DNA of 64,000 nucleotides from Hexactinellida sp. DTS-2022. Lineage: Eukaryota; Porifera; Hexactinellida. This document shows, piece after piece, positions 61,401 through 62,383 of the stretch. The translations under genes and the position numbers were made by a program. Position 1 is the first letter of the stretch. The number at the start of each line of letters is the position of its first letter. Location of the stretch: positions 13,950,001-14,014,000 of the forward strand of contig JAPNXP010000002.1 of NCBI GenBank assembly GCA_028753945.1. Reading direction: 5' to 3'. The notes below the pieces were generated by a model that saw only the letters and a list, made by a program, of their open reading frames with translations, had not been told where the DNA came from and ran no database searches.

Positions 61401-61464
61401 TTATATCAATTTAGCTACAATTGTACTGACTGGCCATCTTGATATTAATCAAGAGTTTTTGTTT
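4430..61464 (+). CDS. Partial multi-exon gene: tandem cadherin-like repeat protein (12 exons)
   Basis: This is an internal part of a host gene, assembled from exons with AG acceptors and GT donors. All twelve exons join in compatible phase, giving 467 codons without a stop, which chance would rarely produce. The product has a repeating plan: a sheet-like stretch, an FDG motif (residues 123-125, 254-256 and 387-389), then an NDNPP linker (142-146, 272-276 and 405-409), then an F/L-x-EG start of the next unit. The unit length is about 130 residues, longer than the ~110 of classical cadherins. The linker DANDNPP matches the calcium-binding DxNDNxP of cadherins, which argues for an extracellular or cell-surface adhesion or matrix protein. 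Three linkers are present, with another unit starting upstream. No signal peptide or membrane segment is visible, so both ends of the gene are missing. Introns range from 182 bp to about 9.5 kb. The exact protein family is not recognised. Confidence 0.85.
5255..5552 (+). mobile_element. 3' tail of a non-LTR retrotransposon or SINE
   Basis: A stretch with homology to 15945-16205 in the same orientation (shared CTAATCCATACT, CCTCGAATTTAAT, TTTTGTCACCTTTA, CAAATTTCA) ends in a run of CAAA units at 5530-5552. A simple-repeat 3' tail after a dispersed sequence is how LINE or SINE copies end. No coding part is present. Confidence 0.5.
5979..6081. mobile_element. pogo/Tigger-like MITE with TA duplication
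   Basis: A 103-bp near-palindrome with ends CAGTCGACTCCGCTTAATAG and TAAGCGGAGTTGACTG, flanked by TA on both sides. Same family as the copy at 3182. Confidence 0.75.
6581..7148. mobile_element. Palindromic MITE with ACGCGT-rich arms
   Basis: The outer inverted ends GCAGTGTATTAGAGAACT are matched exactly and are followed by several GTGAGTACGCGTACAC units on both arms. An inner stem (ACCTCTGAATATAGTTA against TAACTATATTCAGAGGT) closes the fold. The 6-bp ACTTAT occurs on each side (6575-6580 and 7149-7154). No open frame of note. Confidence 0.7.
7240..7420. repeat. Copy of a sequence also inside the 62.4-kb Transib-like element
   Basis: GGAGACTAGATACATCATTTT and ACCTATATGTCAATAAT are shared in order with about 63390-63490. 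This may be the remnant of a related element; its termini are not visible. Confidence 0.45.
7787..7809. repeat. Uninterrupted C23 tract
   Basis: Twenty-three consecutive C residues on the + strand in an otherwise AT-rich intron. Such tracts are length-unstable and can form G-quadruplex or i-motif structures. Confidence 0.9.
8208..8375. mobile_element. pogo/Tigger-like MITE copy, left of a second copy
   Basis: GGATATAACGAA-type words run to a right end CGGGAGTTCACTGTA. The next copy begins 4 bp after the terminal CTG. The left end has decayed. Confidence 0.5.
8379..8777. mobile_element. pogo/Tigger-like MITE with multiplied terminal motif
   Basis: Exact inverted ends CAGTCAACTCCCGTTATA and TATAACGGGAGTTGACTG sit in TA. 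The interior contains about ten variants of CTCCGCTTATAACGAA, which is the terminal motif repeated. It is about four times as long as the 103-bp copy at 5979. Confidence 0.75.
8778..9262. other. Intron sequence, nothing recognised
   Basis: AT-rich sequence upstream of exon 2 without an open frame or repeat that I can identify. Confidence 0.5.
9263..9343 (+). CDS. Exon 2, cadherin-like gene
   Basis: This 81-bp exon is phase 0 at both ends, with acceptor TTTCTCTTTAG and donor GTATGT. It encodes 27 residues, beginning NGPPVPLL and including LYIDDIDHQE. The DDID acidic patch matches similar patches at the same place in later units (LDNDIG, LNDLDDN, IFDSDV). Confidence 0.8.
10242..10290 (-). mobile_element. 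Short reverse fragment of the CAAA-tailed repeat
   Basis: GTTTGTTTGTTTGGTGTTTGTC is the reverse complement of the tail of the repeat at 5255-5552. Only the tail region is kept. Confidence 0.4.
10538..10646 (+). CDS. Exon 3, cadherin-like gene
   Basis: This 109-bp exon is entered in phase 0 and left in phase 1, with acceptor TTTTTCTTCTAG and donor GTAAGA. It encodes 36 residues including FAQLFVVTETT and the strand-like SSFIILQATSL. The split codon is completed by the first two bases of exon 4 to give isoleucine. Confidence 0.8.
10647..11600. other. Intron sequence, no gene seen
   Basis: Near 10855-10905 the words TCATCATCACC and AAGGTGTTAAACCATTT resemble 31505-31560 and 32830-32880, so part of this is a dispersed repeat. 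A dense CTGTTAACAG-type region lies at 10990-11060. No exon is visible. Confidence 0.45.
11713..13559. mobile_element. MITE family A copy 1 (7-bp duplication), carrying a nested element
   Basis: The ends ATGGCCTACTATATAATACG and its inverse GTAGGCCATG are flanked by GAGGATT on both sides (11706-11712 and 13560-13566). The arms of about 225 bp are inverted copies. Removing the nested element at 12031-13073 leaves about 800 bp, matching the 797-bp copies at 19693 and 26788. It lies within the FLYWCH domain of a MULE. No transposase is encoded, and the superfamily is undetermined. Confidence 0.88.
12031..13073. mobile_element. Transib-like non-autonomous element 1 (CACAGTG ends, 5-bp duplication)
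   Basis: The left end CACAGTGGTTTATT and right end AATAAACCACTGTG are perfect 14-bp inverted repeats, followed a little further in by shared ACAGGAAGTAG. CTGGG flanks both sides (12026-12030 and 13074-13078). Family A copies at 19693 and 26788 show the uninterrupted target GACTGGGCAACAT on one strand, which fixes the boundaries. CACAGTG termini and a GC-rich 5-bp duplication are the known marks of Transib/RAG-type transposition. No transposase frame is present. Confidence 0.8.
13927..14277. mobile_element. hAT-like MITE inside the MULE core
   Basis: The ends CAGGATTGTTTGATTTAAAT and ATCAACCCTG are imperfect inverted repeats. The 8-bp flanks CTCTCATC (13919-13926) and CGCTCATC (14278-14285) differ by one base. 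The interior is a GATTTAAATCATGATTT-rich low-complexity sequence. Excision across the duplication restores the MULE reading frame, confirming the insertion. Confidence 0.8.
15446..15546. mobile_element. pogo/Tigger-like MITE
   Basis: Perfect inverted ends CAGTCAACATCCGGTAACTC and GAGTTACCGGATGTTGACTG, with TA on each side and internal AACTCGAAC units. It sits in the left arm of the 15-17-kb foldback. Confidence 0.8.
15548..15640. repeat. Inverted duplication of a MITE end with palindromic centre
   Basis: CGTATAAGGAGTCCTTATACG is a palindrome linking the right end of the MITE at 15446 to a second, truncated CAGTCAACATCCGGTAACTC end at 15572. A further palindrome, TTTTCTGTCCTTATTAAGG, follows to 15640. 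The pattern suggests a hairpin or template-switch event. Confidence 0.6.
15945..16205 (+). mobile_element. Second copy of the non-LTR/SINE-like 3' region
   Basis: It aligns by eye with 5300-5545 (CTAATCCATACT, CCTCGAATTTAAT, GTCACCTTTA, CAAATTTCA) and ends in a poly-A run at 16193-16206 where the other copy has CAAA units. Confidence 0.45.
16307..16449. mobile_element. hAT-like MITE, 8-bp duplication
   Basis: Ends CAGCGTTTCTCAACCGGG and AAAAGTTGAGAACCACTG are inverted. ATCTATAC flanks both sides (16299-16306 and 16450-16457). The interior is GGGGGCCACG-rich. CAGTGGTTCTCAAC is a widespread hAT terminus. Confidence 0.88.
17337..17380 (+). CDS. Exon 4, cadherin-like gene
   Basis: This 44-bp exon has acceptor ATTTTTAG and donor GTAAGA, entered in phase 1 and left in phase 0. 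It encodes LLISGSGTVDDYQE, whose GSG-V-x-x-Y core recurs in exon 11 as NGSGSVSEYNSLL and, more loosely, in exon 8 as GPSTPDDFQRVL. That recurrence supports this very short exon. Confidence 0.85.
17563..17633 (+). CDS. Exon 5, cadherin-like gene
   Basis: This 71-bp exon starts 182 bp after exon 4. It begins VLRSVAFSIQF and ends LLDR plus two bases that complete a serine codon in exon 6. The LRSVAF motif is matched by LLTIRYEN (exons 8/9) and LQSLSISFND (exon 11). Acceptor TTTTAG, donor GTATTA. Confidence 0.85.
17849..17963 (+). CDS. Exon 6, cadherin-like gene (first NDNPP linker)
   Basis: This 115-bp exon has acceptor TATCTTTAG and donor GTATTA, entered in phase 2 and left in phase 0. It carries SISMQIFDG and then ISDANDNPPRI, the clearest cadherin-type calcium linker in the window (residues 139-147 of the assembled stretch). 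It lies 215 bp after exon 5. Confidence 0.88.
17964..18899. other. Intron sequence, nothing recognised
   Basis: AT-rich sequence between exon 6 and the inverted end of the DIRS-like region. It contains no exon or repeat that I can support. Confidence 0.5.
19515..19620. repeat. Two-copy tandem repeat, unit ~41 bp
   Basis: CTTGCCTTGTGCATTTAATC and the following CATCTGCTG occur twice in direct orientation, at about 19538 and 19579, inside the DIRS-like region. Confidence 0.75.
19693..20489. mobile_element. MITE family A copy 2 (797 bp, 7-bp duplication)
   Basis: CATGGCCTACTATATAATAC ends and about 225-bp inverted arms, flanked by GGACAGG at 19686-19692 and 20490-20496. Its length equals that of the copy at 26788. 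No protein is encoded. It lies within the DIRS-like remnant, so it is younger than that. Confidence 0.9.
20569..21034. mobile_element. hAT-like MITE with GCGGATGCGGAT-type arms
   Basis: Ends TAGGGTTGGGACGG and CTCTGTCTCATCCCTA are imperfect inverted repeats flanked by GTTTCATC (20561-20568 and 21035-21042). The arms are built of GGATGCGGA / TCCGCATCC units. It lies within the DIRS-like remnant. Confidence 0.85.
21240..21570 (-). pseudogene. Start of a DIRS-type tyrosine recombinase
   Basis: A fossil fragment just downstream of the RNase H. It has the core-binding style of DIRS recombinases (YDIIAFLTEYFDSQK, then DALISRLLKGMGNL). The catalytic half is not visible. It is broken. Confidence 0.5.
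21620..23150 (-). pseudogene. DIRS-like reverse transcriptase / RNase H remnant
   Basis: A fossil part of the DIRS-like element. The reverse transcriptase shows IDLKDAYLTV, TTMPFGLN, a YLD catalytic-region motif and FLGF, followed by the DIRS-type RNase H motif QTDASLTGWGVV and LELKAIMF. The connection LRGWGVLLLVYLD is typical of DIRS rather than Gypsy or Copia elements. It is broken. Confidence 0.85.
23600..24690 (-). pseudogene. DIRS-like Gag-type region
   Basis: A fossil, broken region upstream of the reverse transcriptase on the same strand. It holds open stretches rich in acidic and Asn/Pro residues starting MCEPYTPHSNYSSDSEE, and a later region with ISGIVPSNRDAVAIADHYA. Its position fits the first ORF of a DIRS element; similarity to known Gag proteins was judged only by context. 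Confidence 0.55.
24965..25119. mobile_element. hAT-like MITE, 8-bp duplication
   Basis: Ends CAGAGGCGTAGCCAGG and CCTATTCCGGCTCTG are inverted, flanked by CATGTAAG (24957-24964 and 25120-25127). Arms share GTGCGGCACTTG-like words. Confidence 0.85.
26336..26425 (+). CDS. Exon 7, cadherin-like gene
   Basis: This 90-bp exon is phase 0 at both ends, with acceptor TTTCTTTAG and donor GTATAC. It begins NFIEG, the start of a new repeat unit after the exon 6 linker, and contains VILDNDIGLNISYAQ. An 8.4-kb intron holding the DIRS-like remnant separates it from exon 6. Confidence 0.82.
26598..27816. mobile_element. GTAACGG-repeat element, split by MITE family A
   Basis: Arms of repeated GTAACGGTAACGG face each other, with GTTACCGTTAC in the inner halves and TGCTCCGTT at both outer ends. 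The family A copy at 26788-27584 sits in its centre. No clear target duplication was found. Confidence 0.6.
26788..27584. mobile_element. MITE family A copy 3 (797 bp, 7-bp duplication)
   Basis: The same ends and arms as the copy at 19693, flanked by CCGTAAC (26781-26787 and 27585-27591). It is nearly identical to copy 2 across the unique centre, so the family moved fairly recently. Confidence 0.92.
27830..29040. other. Intron sequence, nothing recognised
   Basis: AT-rich sequence without usable open frames, RNA genes or complete repeats. A short direct repetition of GAAATCCA-type words near 28370-28510 is weak. Confidence 0.45.
29042..29296. mobile_element. MITE with CAGGGTTGCCGTGGGA end
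   Basis: The left end CAGGGTTGCCGTGGGA is followed by GGGAATTCCCATGGGG words. The right side has the inverted CCCCATATGAATTCCC and CATTCCCATACGCCCTG. The ends are degraded and I see no certain duplication. Confidence 0.55.
29301..29559. mobile_element. hAT-like MITE, 8-bp duplication
   Basis: Ends CAGTGACGGATTC and GAATCCGCCGTTG, flanked by CCTGTTAG (29293-29300 and 29560-29567). GGGGGGGCAA arms lie inside. Its left duplication overlaps the end of the preceding MITE. Confidence 0.8.
30385..30677. mobile_element. Small foldback with GC-rich hairpins
   Basis: CTAGCGCGCT and AGCGCGCTAG mark the two ends, with CGCTTCGCG and ACACAACAACCGC hairpins on both arms. A related fragment lies at 46503-46590. 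It could be a Helitron-like derivative, but neither TC nor CTRR ends can be fixed because the ends are palindromic. Confidence 0.5.
30678..31390. other. Intron sequence, nothing recognised
   Basis: AT-rich, with no open frame or repeat worth naming apart from a TATACGTATACGTATA stretch at about 31373-31390. Confidence 0.45.
31625..31780. mobile_element. hAT-like MITE, 8-bp duplication
   Basis: Ends CAGGGGCGTAACTA and TAGTTACGCCACTG are inverted, flanked by ACTATACT (31617-31624 and 31781-31788). Inner arms contain CCTAGGCCGGCCTAGG. It lies in the left arm of the foldback. Confidence 0.88.
31819..31847. repeat. TTTTTA simple repeat
   Basis: About four and a half units of TTTTTA next to sequence shared with the other foldback arm. 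Confidence 0.8.
33587..33735. mobile_element. hAT-like MITE, 8-bp duplication
   Basis: Ends CAGAGGCTTTGCCGGGG and GGCTGGCGCCGCCACTG, flanked by GAGAGGAT (33579-33586 and 33736-33743). It contains five GTGCCCCA units. Confidence 0.85.
33783..33945. repeat. Three-copy tandem repeat, unit ~63 bp
   Basis: The words ACTGGGCCACTATACTA, TCGGCACAGTAATAA, CCAAGGCAGT and ATTTCAAT recur in order three times, the last copy partial. The unit is the inverse of the left foldback end near 31600-31830. Confidence 0.8.
34300..34448 (+). CDS. Exon 8, cadherin-like gene
   Basis: This 149-bp exon is entered in phase 0 and left in phase 2, with acceptor CGCAACTAG and donor GTATGT. It encodes 49 residues including NVNTSISAYIS and LLGPSTPDDFQRVLLTI. 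The last motif is the third variant of the GSGxVxxYxxxLxS block. The final AG is completed by exon 9 to arginine. Confidence 0.82.
34544..34714 (-). pseudogene. Unidentified 56-residue open frame remnant
   Basis: An ATG at 34714-34712 opens a frame to the TGA at 34546-34544. It contains TMPAAVVEVIPHPRPACLRY and LDKGVHSTPAALLAVVEDD. Amino-acid use looks coding-like and differs from the AT-rich surroundings, but I do not recognise the family. It sits in an intron just after exon 8, antisense to the host gene, and is probably a fragment of a transposon gene. Confidence 0.3.
35046..35399. mobile_element. hAT-like MITE, 8-bp duplication
   Basis: Ends CAGTGGTTTTCAACCGGGG and AAAGGTTGAAAACCACTG, flanked by CTGTAGAG (35038-35045 and 35400-35407). 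The left arm has a direct repeat of GGTTCCGCGACTCAACCTCA. Confidence 0.9.
35520..35821. mobile_element. hAT-like MITE of the CAGGGGTTTATCTAGG family
   Basis: Ends CAGGGGGTTTATCTAGG and CCTGAATAAACCCCTG match the copy at 52357-52673, and both are rich in GGTGCC / GGCACC words. No target duplication is visible here. Confidence 0.65.
35840..36300 (-). repeat. Repeat with an open frame, second copy at 53.9-54.1 kb
   Basis: A 134-residue frame (36244-35840) starts MIAGGPYICRYKNVC and includes AFLKWIIEAGIATGVQKGKRG. I recognise no family. The first third of the same DNA recurs at about 53980-54130 (TTAAGTTTTATACCTGATTC-like, GGGCCTCC-GC-ATC), where the frame is lost. It lies directly downstream of the gene remnant at 36501-39247 on the same strand and may belong to the same element. 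Confidence 0.4.
36501..39247 (-). pseudogene. Decayed gene of an unclassified invertebrate repeat family (ITGCDANS motif)
   Basis: About eight open stretches in several frames follow one protein order on the minus strand. The N-terminal part has SVPVEKNKGYYSMTYPDPP and IPFLGPFYTHCCMIY. Next come MPWLMIYDQTNNDRWLPYFW, a YPMWIEMTMNNGSK stretch and a long helical middle. HVITGCDANSCFYGYGK lies near 37100-36950. The C-terminus is GWEMVHGHGRPVRHTQLA ending at the TAG at 36501-36503. Proteins with this order are repetitive in many aquatic invertebrate genomes, but I know no assigned function or superfamily. The copy is too broken to be functional. Confidence 0.6.
39866..40816 (-). pseudogene. FLYWCH-MULE transposase remnant 2
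   Basis: The 102-residue frame starting MSNFFRIEGEKPGSK (40816) is FLYWCH-like: KLWVHNRKGYV, FLRCRQLKKYNCKGRA and HSDD. Further along the minus strand are the MULE signatures VRILVCRFHLSQAINRKV (near 40245), then RTSNNLEIYNRWIKNV and HPNFYRIADPF near 39960-39870. The first-Asp region between them is largely gone. It is broken by frame changes and a large internal loss. No terminal repeats could be found. Confidence 0.7.
40865..41048. mobile_element. pogo/Tigger-like MITE
   Basis: Ends CAGCAGAACCTCGTTAATAC and CGTACTAACGAGGTTGTACTG (the last 20 bases inverted), with TA on both sides. Internal GGAATTCGTAT words repeat the termini. A hAT-like MITE inserted 2 bp past its right end. Confidence 0.75.
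41051..41192. mobile_element. hAT-like MITE, 8-bp duplication (CATAGGCGTCG family)
   Basis: Ends CATAGGCGTCGGA and TCCGACGCCTATG, flanked by GTACTGTA (41043-41050 and 41193-41200). GC-rich arms of CCGGGC / GCCCGG. A second copy of the family lies at 63711-63866. Confidence 0.9.
41248..41752. mobile_element. GATC-rich hAT-like MITE
   Basis: Ends TAGGGCATTAG and CTAATGCCCTA are exact inverted repeats. The flanks GGAGAATT and GGAGAAATT differ by one base insertion. Both arms carry many GATCGCGATC and GATCGGGATC words. No protein is encoded. Confidence 0.8.
41900..42175. repeat. 26-bp tandem repeat, ~6 good copies plus decayed ones
   Basis: Units of AAAGTCGAACTATTTCCT plus eight variable bases (alternating TATTCATGT and CATCATGA types) repeat every 26 bp. 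From about 42070 on the copies become irregular (GAACAATTTCC). Confidence 0.85.
42200..42680 (-). pseudogene. Possible Helitron-type ORF remnant
   Basis: On the minus strand one frame near 42470-42390 reads REIFQKNIREYNSALASFGV. This resembles the F-x-x-NIR-x-YNSA-x-AF-S block upstream of the replication-initiator domain in Helitron proteins. Upstream, in another frame (42673-42485), is an arginine-rich stretch with SETLCRLQEDW, like the low-complexity N-terminus of the same proteins. No helicase or terminal hairpin was found, so this is tentative. Confidence 0.35.
42835..43320. mobile_element. pogo/Tigger-like MITE of the GTGGGG subfamily
   Basis: TCTAAGTGGGGGAGCATGGG on the left and CCCGCTTTATAGAGACCCC on the right are related to the ends of the copy at 59042-59541. 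The termini themselves have decayed. Confidence 0.5.
43335..43480. repeat. Palindromic stretch of GCAACAAAGTTGC words
   Basis: TGCAACAATGTTGCA, TGCATGCAACAATTTTGC, ACAAAGTTGCAGGCAAC and TTGCAACTTTGTTGTA alternate over about 120 bp, forming several hairpins. Probably a small MITE without clear ends. Confidence 0.5.
43946..44109 (+). CDS. Exon 9, cadherin-like gene (second NDNPP linker)
   Basis: This 164-bp exon has acceptor ATTAATAG and donor GTAAAT, entered in phase 2 and left in phase 1. It encodes YENSSEPIS, the SVFDGIFDD motif, then VINDNPPTL and FIVLLEG, which opens the next unit. It covers a whole linker in one exon. Confidence 0.88.
44214..44325. mobile_element. MITE remnant of GACTCGAGTC words
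   Basis: Repeated GACTCG / CGAGTC words end in AGAAGCCCTGG, the inverse of a CAGGGCTTCT hAT-type terminus. The left end is missing. Confidence 0.35.
44395..44750. repeat. Two-copy direct repeat, unit ~180 bp
   Basis: Both copies contain GTCGAGTTACTGTATTCCTG, ATTGTTTAATG-like, TGCATTTC, TTCAACCAAAGTAAT and GCTGG-A-CA-TTTCC in the same order, starting at about 44398 and 44586. They differ at many positions, so the duplication is old. Confidence 0.75.
45038..45245 (-). pseudogene. Unidentified coding remnant
   Basis: A minus-strand frame without an ATG stays open for about 69 codons to a TAG at about 45040. It reads GYSLLHLQKDIGNILGW, then FDIDILATVCYLLKYVEAR and a lysine-rich end. The composition looks protein-like, but no family is recognised. 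It lies in the intron between exons 9 and 10, antisense to the host gene. Confidence 0.3.
45848..45989 (+). CDS. Exon 10, cadherin-like gene
   Basis: This 142-bp exon has acceptor TTTTTTCAG and donor GTTAGT, entered in phase 1 and left in phase 2. It encodes GTSVLQFGLNITLNDLDDNE and a later GERLFGDDLSG. The acidic LNDLDDNE lies where the other units have D-x-D patches. Confidence 0.85.
46503..46590. repeat. Fragment of the GC-hairpin foldback family
   Basis: ACACAACAACCGCGATTGG, then TTGTTGTGTGATTGTGTTC and CGAAGCGCGCTA parallel the right half of 30385-30677. Confidence 0.5.
46630..47530. mobile_element. Foldback element, ~300-bp arms
   Basis: Words of the left arm recur inverted in the right arm: GGGTGGCTGTGTCTGCTTTT with AAAAGCAGACACAGCCACCC; ATCCGTTTGGGGGG with CCCCCAAACGGAT; CAAAGCAAATTTTA with TAAAATTTGCTTTG; AGTTAGTAACGAA with TTCGTTACTAACT. 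The loop is about 300-400 bp. No protein is encoded and no target duplication is fixed. Confidence 0.7.
47541..48881. mobile_element. Giant palindrome with tandem-repeat arms
   Basis: A 1341-bp inverted repeat. The outer arms are repeats of TCTAACAAAATTNCTGAAAAG. Next inward come repeats of GAATAGTGGAATCGAGTGG. Innermost is unique sequence (CTACGTATGTGCTAAA against its inverse, GTTGTGCATGAAGTGGCACA against TGTGCCACTTCATGCACAAC). The loop at about 48080-48215 is only some 130 bp. Tandem-repeat arms are the plan of Foldback-type elements. The open frames in it are translations of the repeats. Confidence 0.8.
48907..49073. mobile_element. pogo/Tigger-like MITE
   Basis: Ends CAGTAGATGTCGGATATAAG and CTTATAACCGGCATCCACTG between TA dinucleotides, with internal GGTTATAAGAACATGCCGG. 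Confidence 0.75.
49532..51550. mobile_element. MULE transposon with tandem-repeat ends, 10-bp duplication
   Basis: Ends GGGAAAAATCCAAAAATACT and GAGTATTTTTGGAATTTCCC are inverted, and both arms repeat AAATTTCCAAATTTACTCAAC-like words. Flanks TTTATTATAT (49522-49531) and TTTATTATGT (51551-51560) differ by one base, a length typical of Mutator-like elements. It contains a broken transposase on the minus strand. It lies in the host intron, with its right end 22 bp before exon 11. Confidence 0.8.
49840..50790 (-). pseudogene. MULE transposase remnant 3
   Basis: Minus-strand pieces follow the MULE order: TVNYHHAWRMTSLAG (near 50740), VLPVFNCDGATLSSPQING (first Asp, near 50510), FGIVKSESKETWSWFL, FLFCCKHIERNLKSKFKG (near 50240), and YTSNASESLNSVF with the catalytic Glu near 50000. 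Frames change at least three times, so it is not functional. A cysteine-containing C-terminal tail near 49750 may be a decayed SWIM finger. Confidence 0.8.
51573..51731 (+). CDS. Exon 11, cadherin-like gene
   Basis: This 159-bp exon is phase 2 at both ends, with acceptor TTATTTGTAG and donor GTAAGC. It encodes YYNGSGSVSEYNSLLQS followed by ISFNDSEFSCPPQRT and ISIQVFDG. A MULE transposon ends only 22 bp upstream, so the acceptor tract is partly the element's target-site duplication. Confidence 0.87.
52313..53743. mobile_element. Transib-like non-autonomous element 2 (CACAGTG ends, 5-bp duplication)
   Basis: The left end CACAGTGGGCAAA and right end TTTGCCCACTGTG are exact inverted repeats. Further in, ATCAGCCGTCATAG on the left faces CTATGACCGCTGAT on the right. 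AGACG flanks both sides (52308-52312 and 53744-53748). A hAT-like MITE at 52357-52673 was inserted later. No transposase frame is present. Confidence 0.82.
52357..52673. mobile_element. hAT-like MITE, 8-bp duplication
   Basis: Ends CAGGGGTTTATCTAGG and CCTAGATAAACCCCTG are exact inverted repeats flanked by GTATTTAG (52349-52356 and 52674-52681). The arms are rich in GCCGGCACCTAA. Same family as 35520-35821. Confidence 0.92.
53930..55133. other. Intron stretch with one dispersed repeat copy
   Basis: The part at about 53980-54130 repeats 36100-36290. A 54723-54481 (-) open frame starting MTGLQESALSNDENYR is lysine-rich with several cysteines but matches nothing I know. No exon is visible. Confidence 0.4.
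55544..56266 (-). CDS. Harbinger Myb/SANT-like DNA-binding protein
   Basis: A 240-residue uninterrupted frame. Residues 5-85 form a Myb/SANT-like trihelix domain: RKSNWSKEEEYTLIDAI, then KKSLWTDMVGKVNSIHG, then DVKDLKKKWNNLKGAAKSHV. A polar middle follows, then a basic RTRKRKRSAEKSSAR patch near residue 180 that may be nuclear localising, and a C-terminal coiled coil (QMEVFSAQLALIEEQREYY). In Harbinger transposons this protein binds transposase, helps bring it into the nucleus and recognises the element's ends. It is encoded downstream of the transposase on the same strand. The start at 56266 is chosen because the domain begins at once. Confidence 0.88.
   Translation of the reverse strand: MEKPRKSNWSKEEEYTLIDAIQSAGDLLRGTGHCADLNRKKKSLWTDMVGKVNSIHGNNRDVKDLKKKWNNLKGAAKSHVDSSRRESRQTGGGPNAVGEISDEAILILSADKDLSTTATERVTDMLEGTPAFSGIMGSTDLFEGPSNSLPEELIIESSSMILDAPEVLVNNSSAVGIRTRKRKRSAEKSSARSLSASDLLPLQQEVLCKQMEVFSAQLALIEEQREYYRLKKQKLLEKKN
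56626..57669 (-). CDS. Harbinger (PIF-type) DDE transposase
   Basis: A 347-residue uninterrupted frame of normal length for HARBI1-type transposases. An N-terminal helix-turn-helix region (about 35-115; FRFSRSSISRITELI, then NVSQSSASRYIHDV) precedes the DDE_4-type nuclease. GLVDGTHIRI gives D152. FPGSVHDSRIW gives D202 and LGDSGY gives D228. VIIEQTFGRWKRRF gives E264, spaced 36 from D228. It would cut and join the element's ends in the nucleus together with the Myb-like partner. The start at 57669 is supported by the conserved helical N-terminus. No stops or frame changes occur, so the copy may be active or recently active. Confidence 0.93.
   Translation of the reverse strand: MAQMIPLFLEEEEENSSSMARPRIFRDITDPLDCYDDLELVQRFRFSRSSISRITELIAHRLNFTDRSHAAPPHLQVCVALQFFASGMFQIICGDGVNVSQSSASRYIHDVSQGFQDIYNQYVSMPSSAEKAEVKNKFYEIAHFPGVLGLVDGTHIRIQKPSENEADYVNRHFYHSINVQVICRSDGIISDVLARFPGSVHDSRIWKLSRAGIYVENNLLIGEHILGDSGYMLKPYLLTPYRQRASTPQSNYNYAHKKTRVIIEQTFGRWKRRFHCLQGELRMSPDKVCMIIVACAVLHNMAIMWKQPLLDDEFSNVTDPSELFEVEDTGHMAAKHYRDQFSIHNFS
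57975..58290. repeat. Dispersed repeat, second copy at 61.7 kb
   Basis: Shares GTTGTATTCTCCTAAGGATG, TTCTTTCTATAT, CAATTAAAATGAATAGGTCG and AAATCAGCCATCTT in order with 61735-62180. It sits upstream of the Harbinger transposase, inside that element. Probably a MITE with TATAGTA-rich ends. Confidence 0.65.
59042..59541. mobile_element. pogo/Tigger-like MITE, GTGGGG subfamily
   Basis: Ends CAGTGCAACCTCTTTAAGTG and CACTTATAGAGGTTCCACTG, with TA at both sides and internal CCTCCATAAGTGGGGAA units. It lies in the right part of the outer hAT-like element. Confidence 0.8.
60190..60670. mobile_element. MITE-like region of GAACGAACTGAACGAAC words
   Basis: The left half is built of GAACGAACTGAACG and the right half of the inverse CGTTCAATTCGTTC, ending GAACGTTTATTCCCTG. 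This is a palindromic element with a hAT-type CAGGGAATAAACG terminus on one side; the other terminus is unclear. Confidence 0.55.
61233..61464 (+). CDS. Exon 12, cadherin-like gene (third NDNPP linker)
   Basis: This is the longest exon here at 232 bp, with acceptor TTCTATAG and donor GTAAGT, entered in phase 2 and left in phase 0. It encodes NYTVILNQTNDNPPLVL, then FFIEGESYTSVF and NIFDSDVF, the beginning of another unit. The gene therefore continues past the window; I see no further exon between 61465 and 64000. Confidence 0.87.
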
Positions 61465-61734
61465 GTAAGTTTAGTTTGAAGTTTATTAATTTTTCTTGAT
61501 TTCACATTTTATGGTGTTATTTGAGTTTGTTTACAATTAACAGACTAGTAAATAGACCTTCCCTTGCTCTAAACTAATATTTGCATTCATTGTTTTCTTC
61601 TGAAAACTCGTAGAAGATAGATGTAATTTCCAACAGCTTTACCCCTATTATTTCACTTTATGCTAGCCTTACTATATGTTTGAAATTCCCACTTTCTTGT
61701 TCTGGATTATACTCTCATTTTTAGTGTGCTTCTA

Positions 61735-62180
61735 GTACAACTTTTACTAGGATCATAATATAGTTTTATACTATAAGTGCGCACTATTTAAATCGTTTCT
61801 GATGGAGTTCCGCCCATCCGTCCGTACGCGATGACCTGACTAGACTAAGGTGGTAGACATTTCAAATTTTGACATGGGATACATAATTTCCTGGAGATGA
61901 TCACCTCAAAGCCCGAATTCTCAATTTCGCTTTTGTTCGTCAGTTATATCTAACTTTGTGTTCTGATCTAGTGACTCTTTGATGATTCGAATTAGCAATT
62001 GAAAATATAGAGGTTGTATTCTCCTAAGGATGTTCTTTCTATATGTCAATTAAAATGAATAGGTCGCTAACCAATTCAACGTTTTATTAACAATTTTACG
62101 TAAATCAGCCATCTTTCTCCATATTGTAATTACTCTATAGTATACTATACTGATACTATAGAACATTACATAACATCCAC
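61735..62180. repeat. Dispersed repeat, second copy at 58.0 kb
   Basis: See the shared words listed for 57975-58290. This copy is longer by an insertion around 61800-62000. Both have TATAGT-rich outer sequence. Confidence 0.65.
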
Positions 62181-62383
62181 TCCCCCCATTATTATTTGTC
62201 CCGTGACCGTCCTAACCATTATTTACATTGAGTGAATTTTGTTAGACCATTGAAAAATGGAGAATTTGTCTTTACCCAATAAACATATAGCTGAGAATTA
62301 TATTATCATTTCTAACCATATAGAAATATGGTAATCCTGTCCCTATTATTCTTGCGAAGTTCTTAACGAGCGAGCCATTCCTG

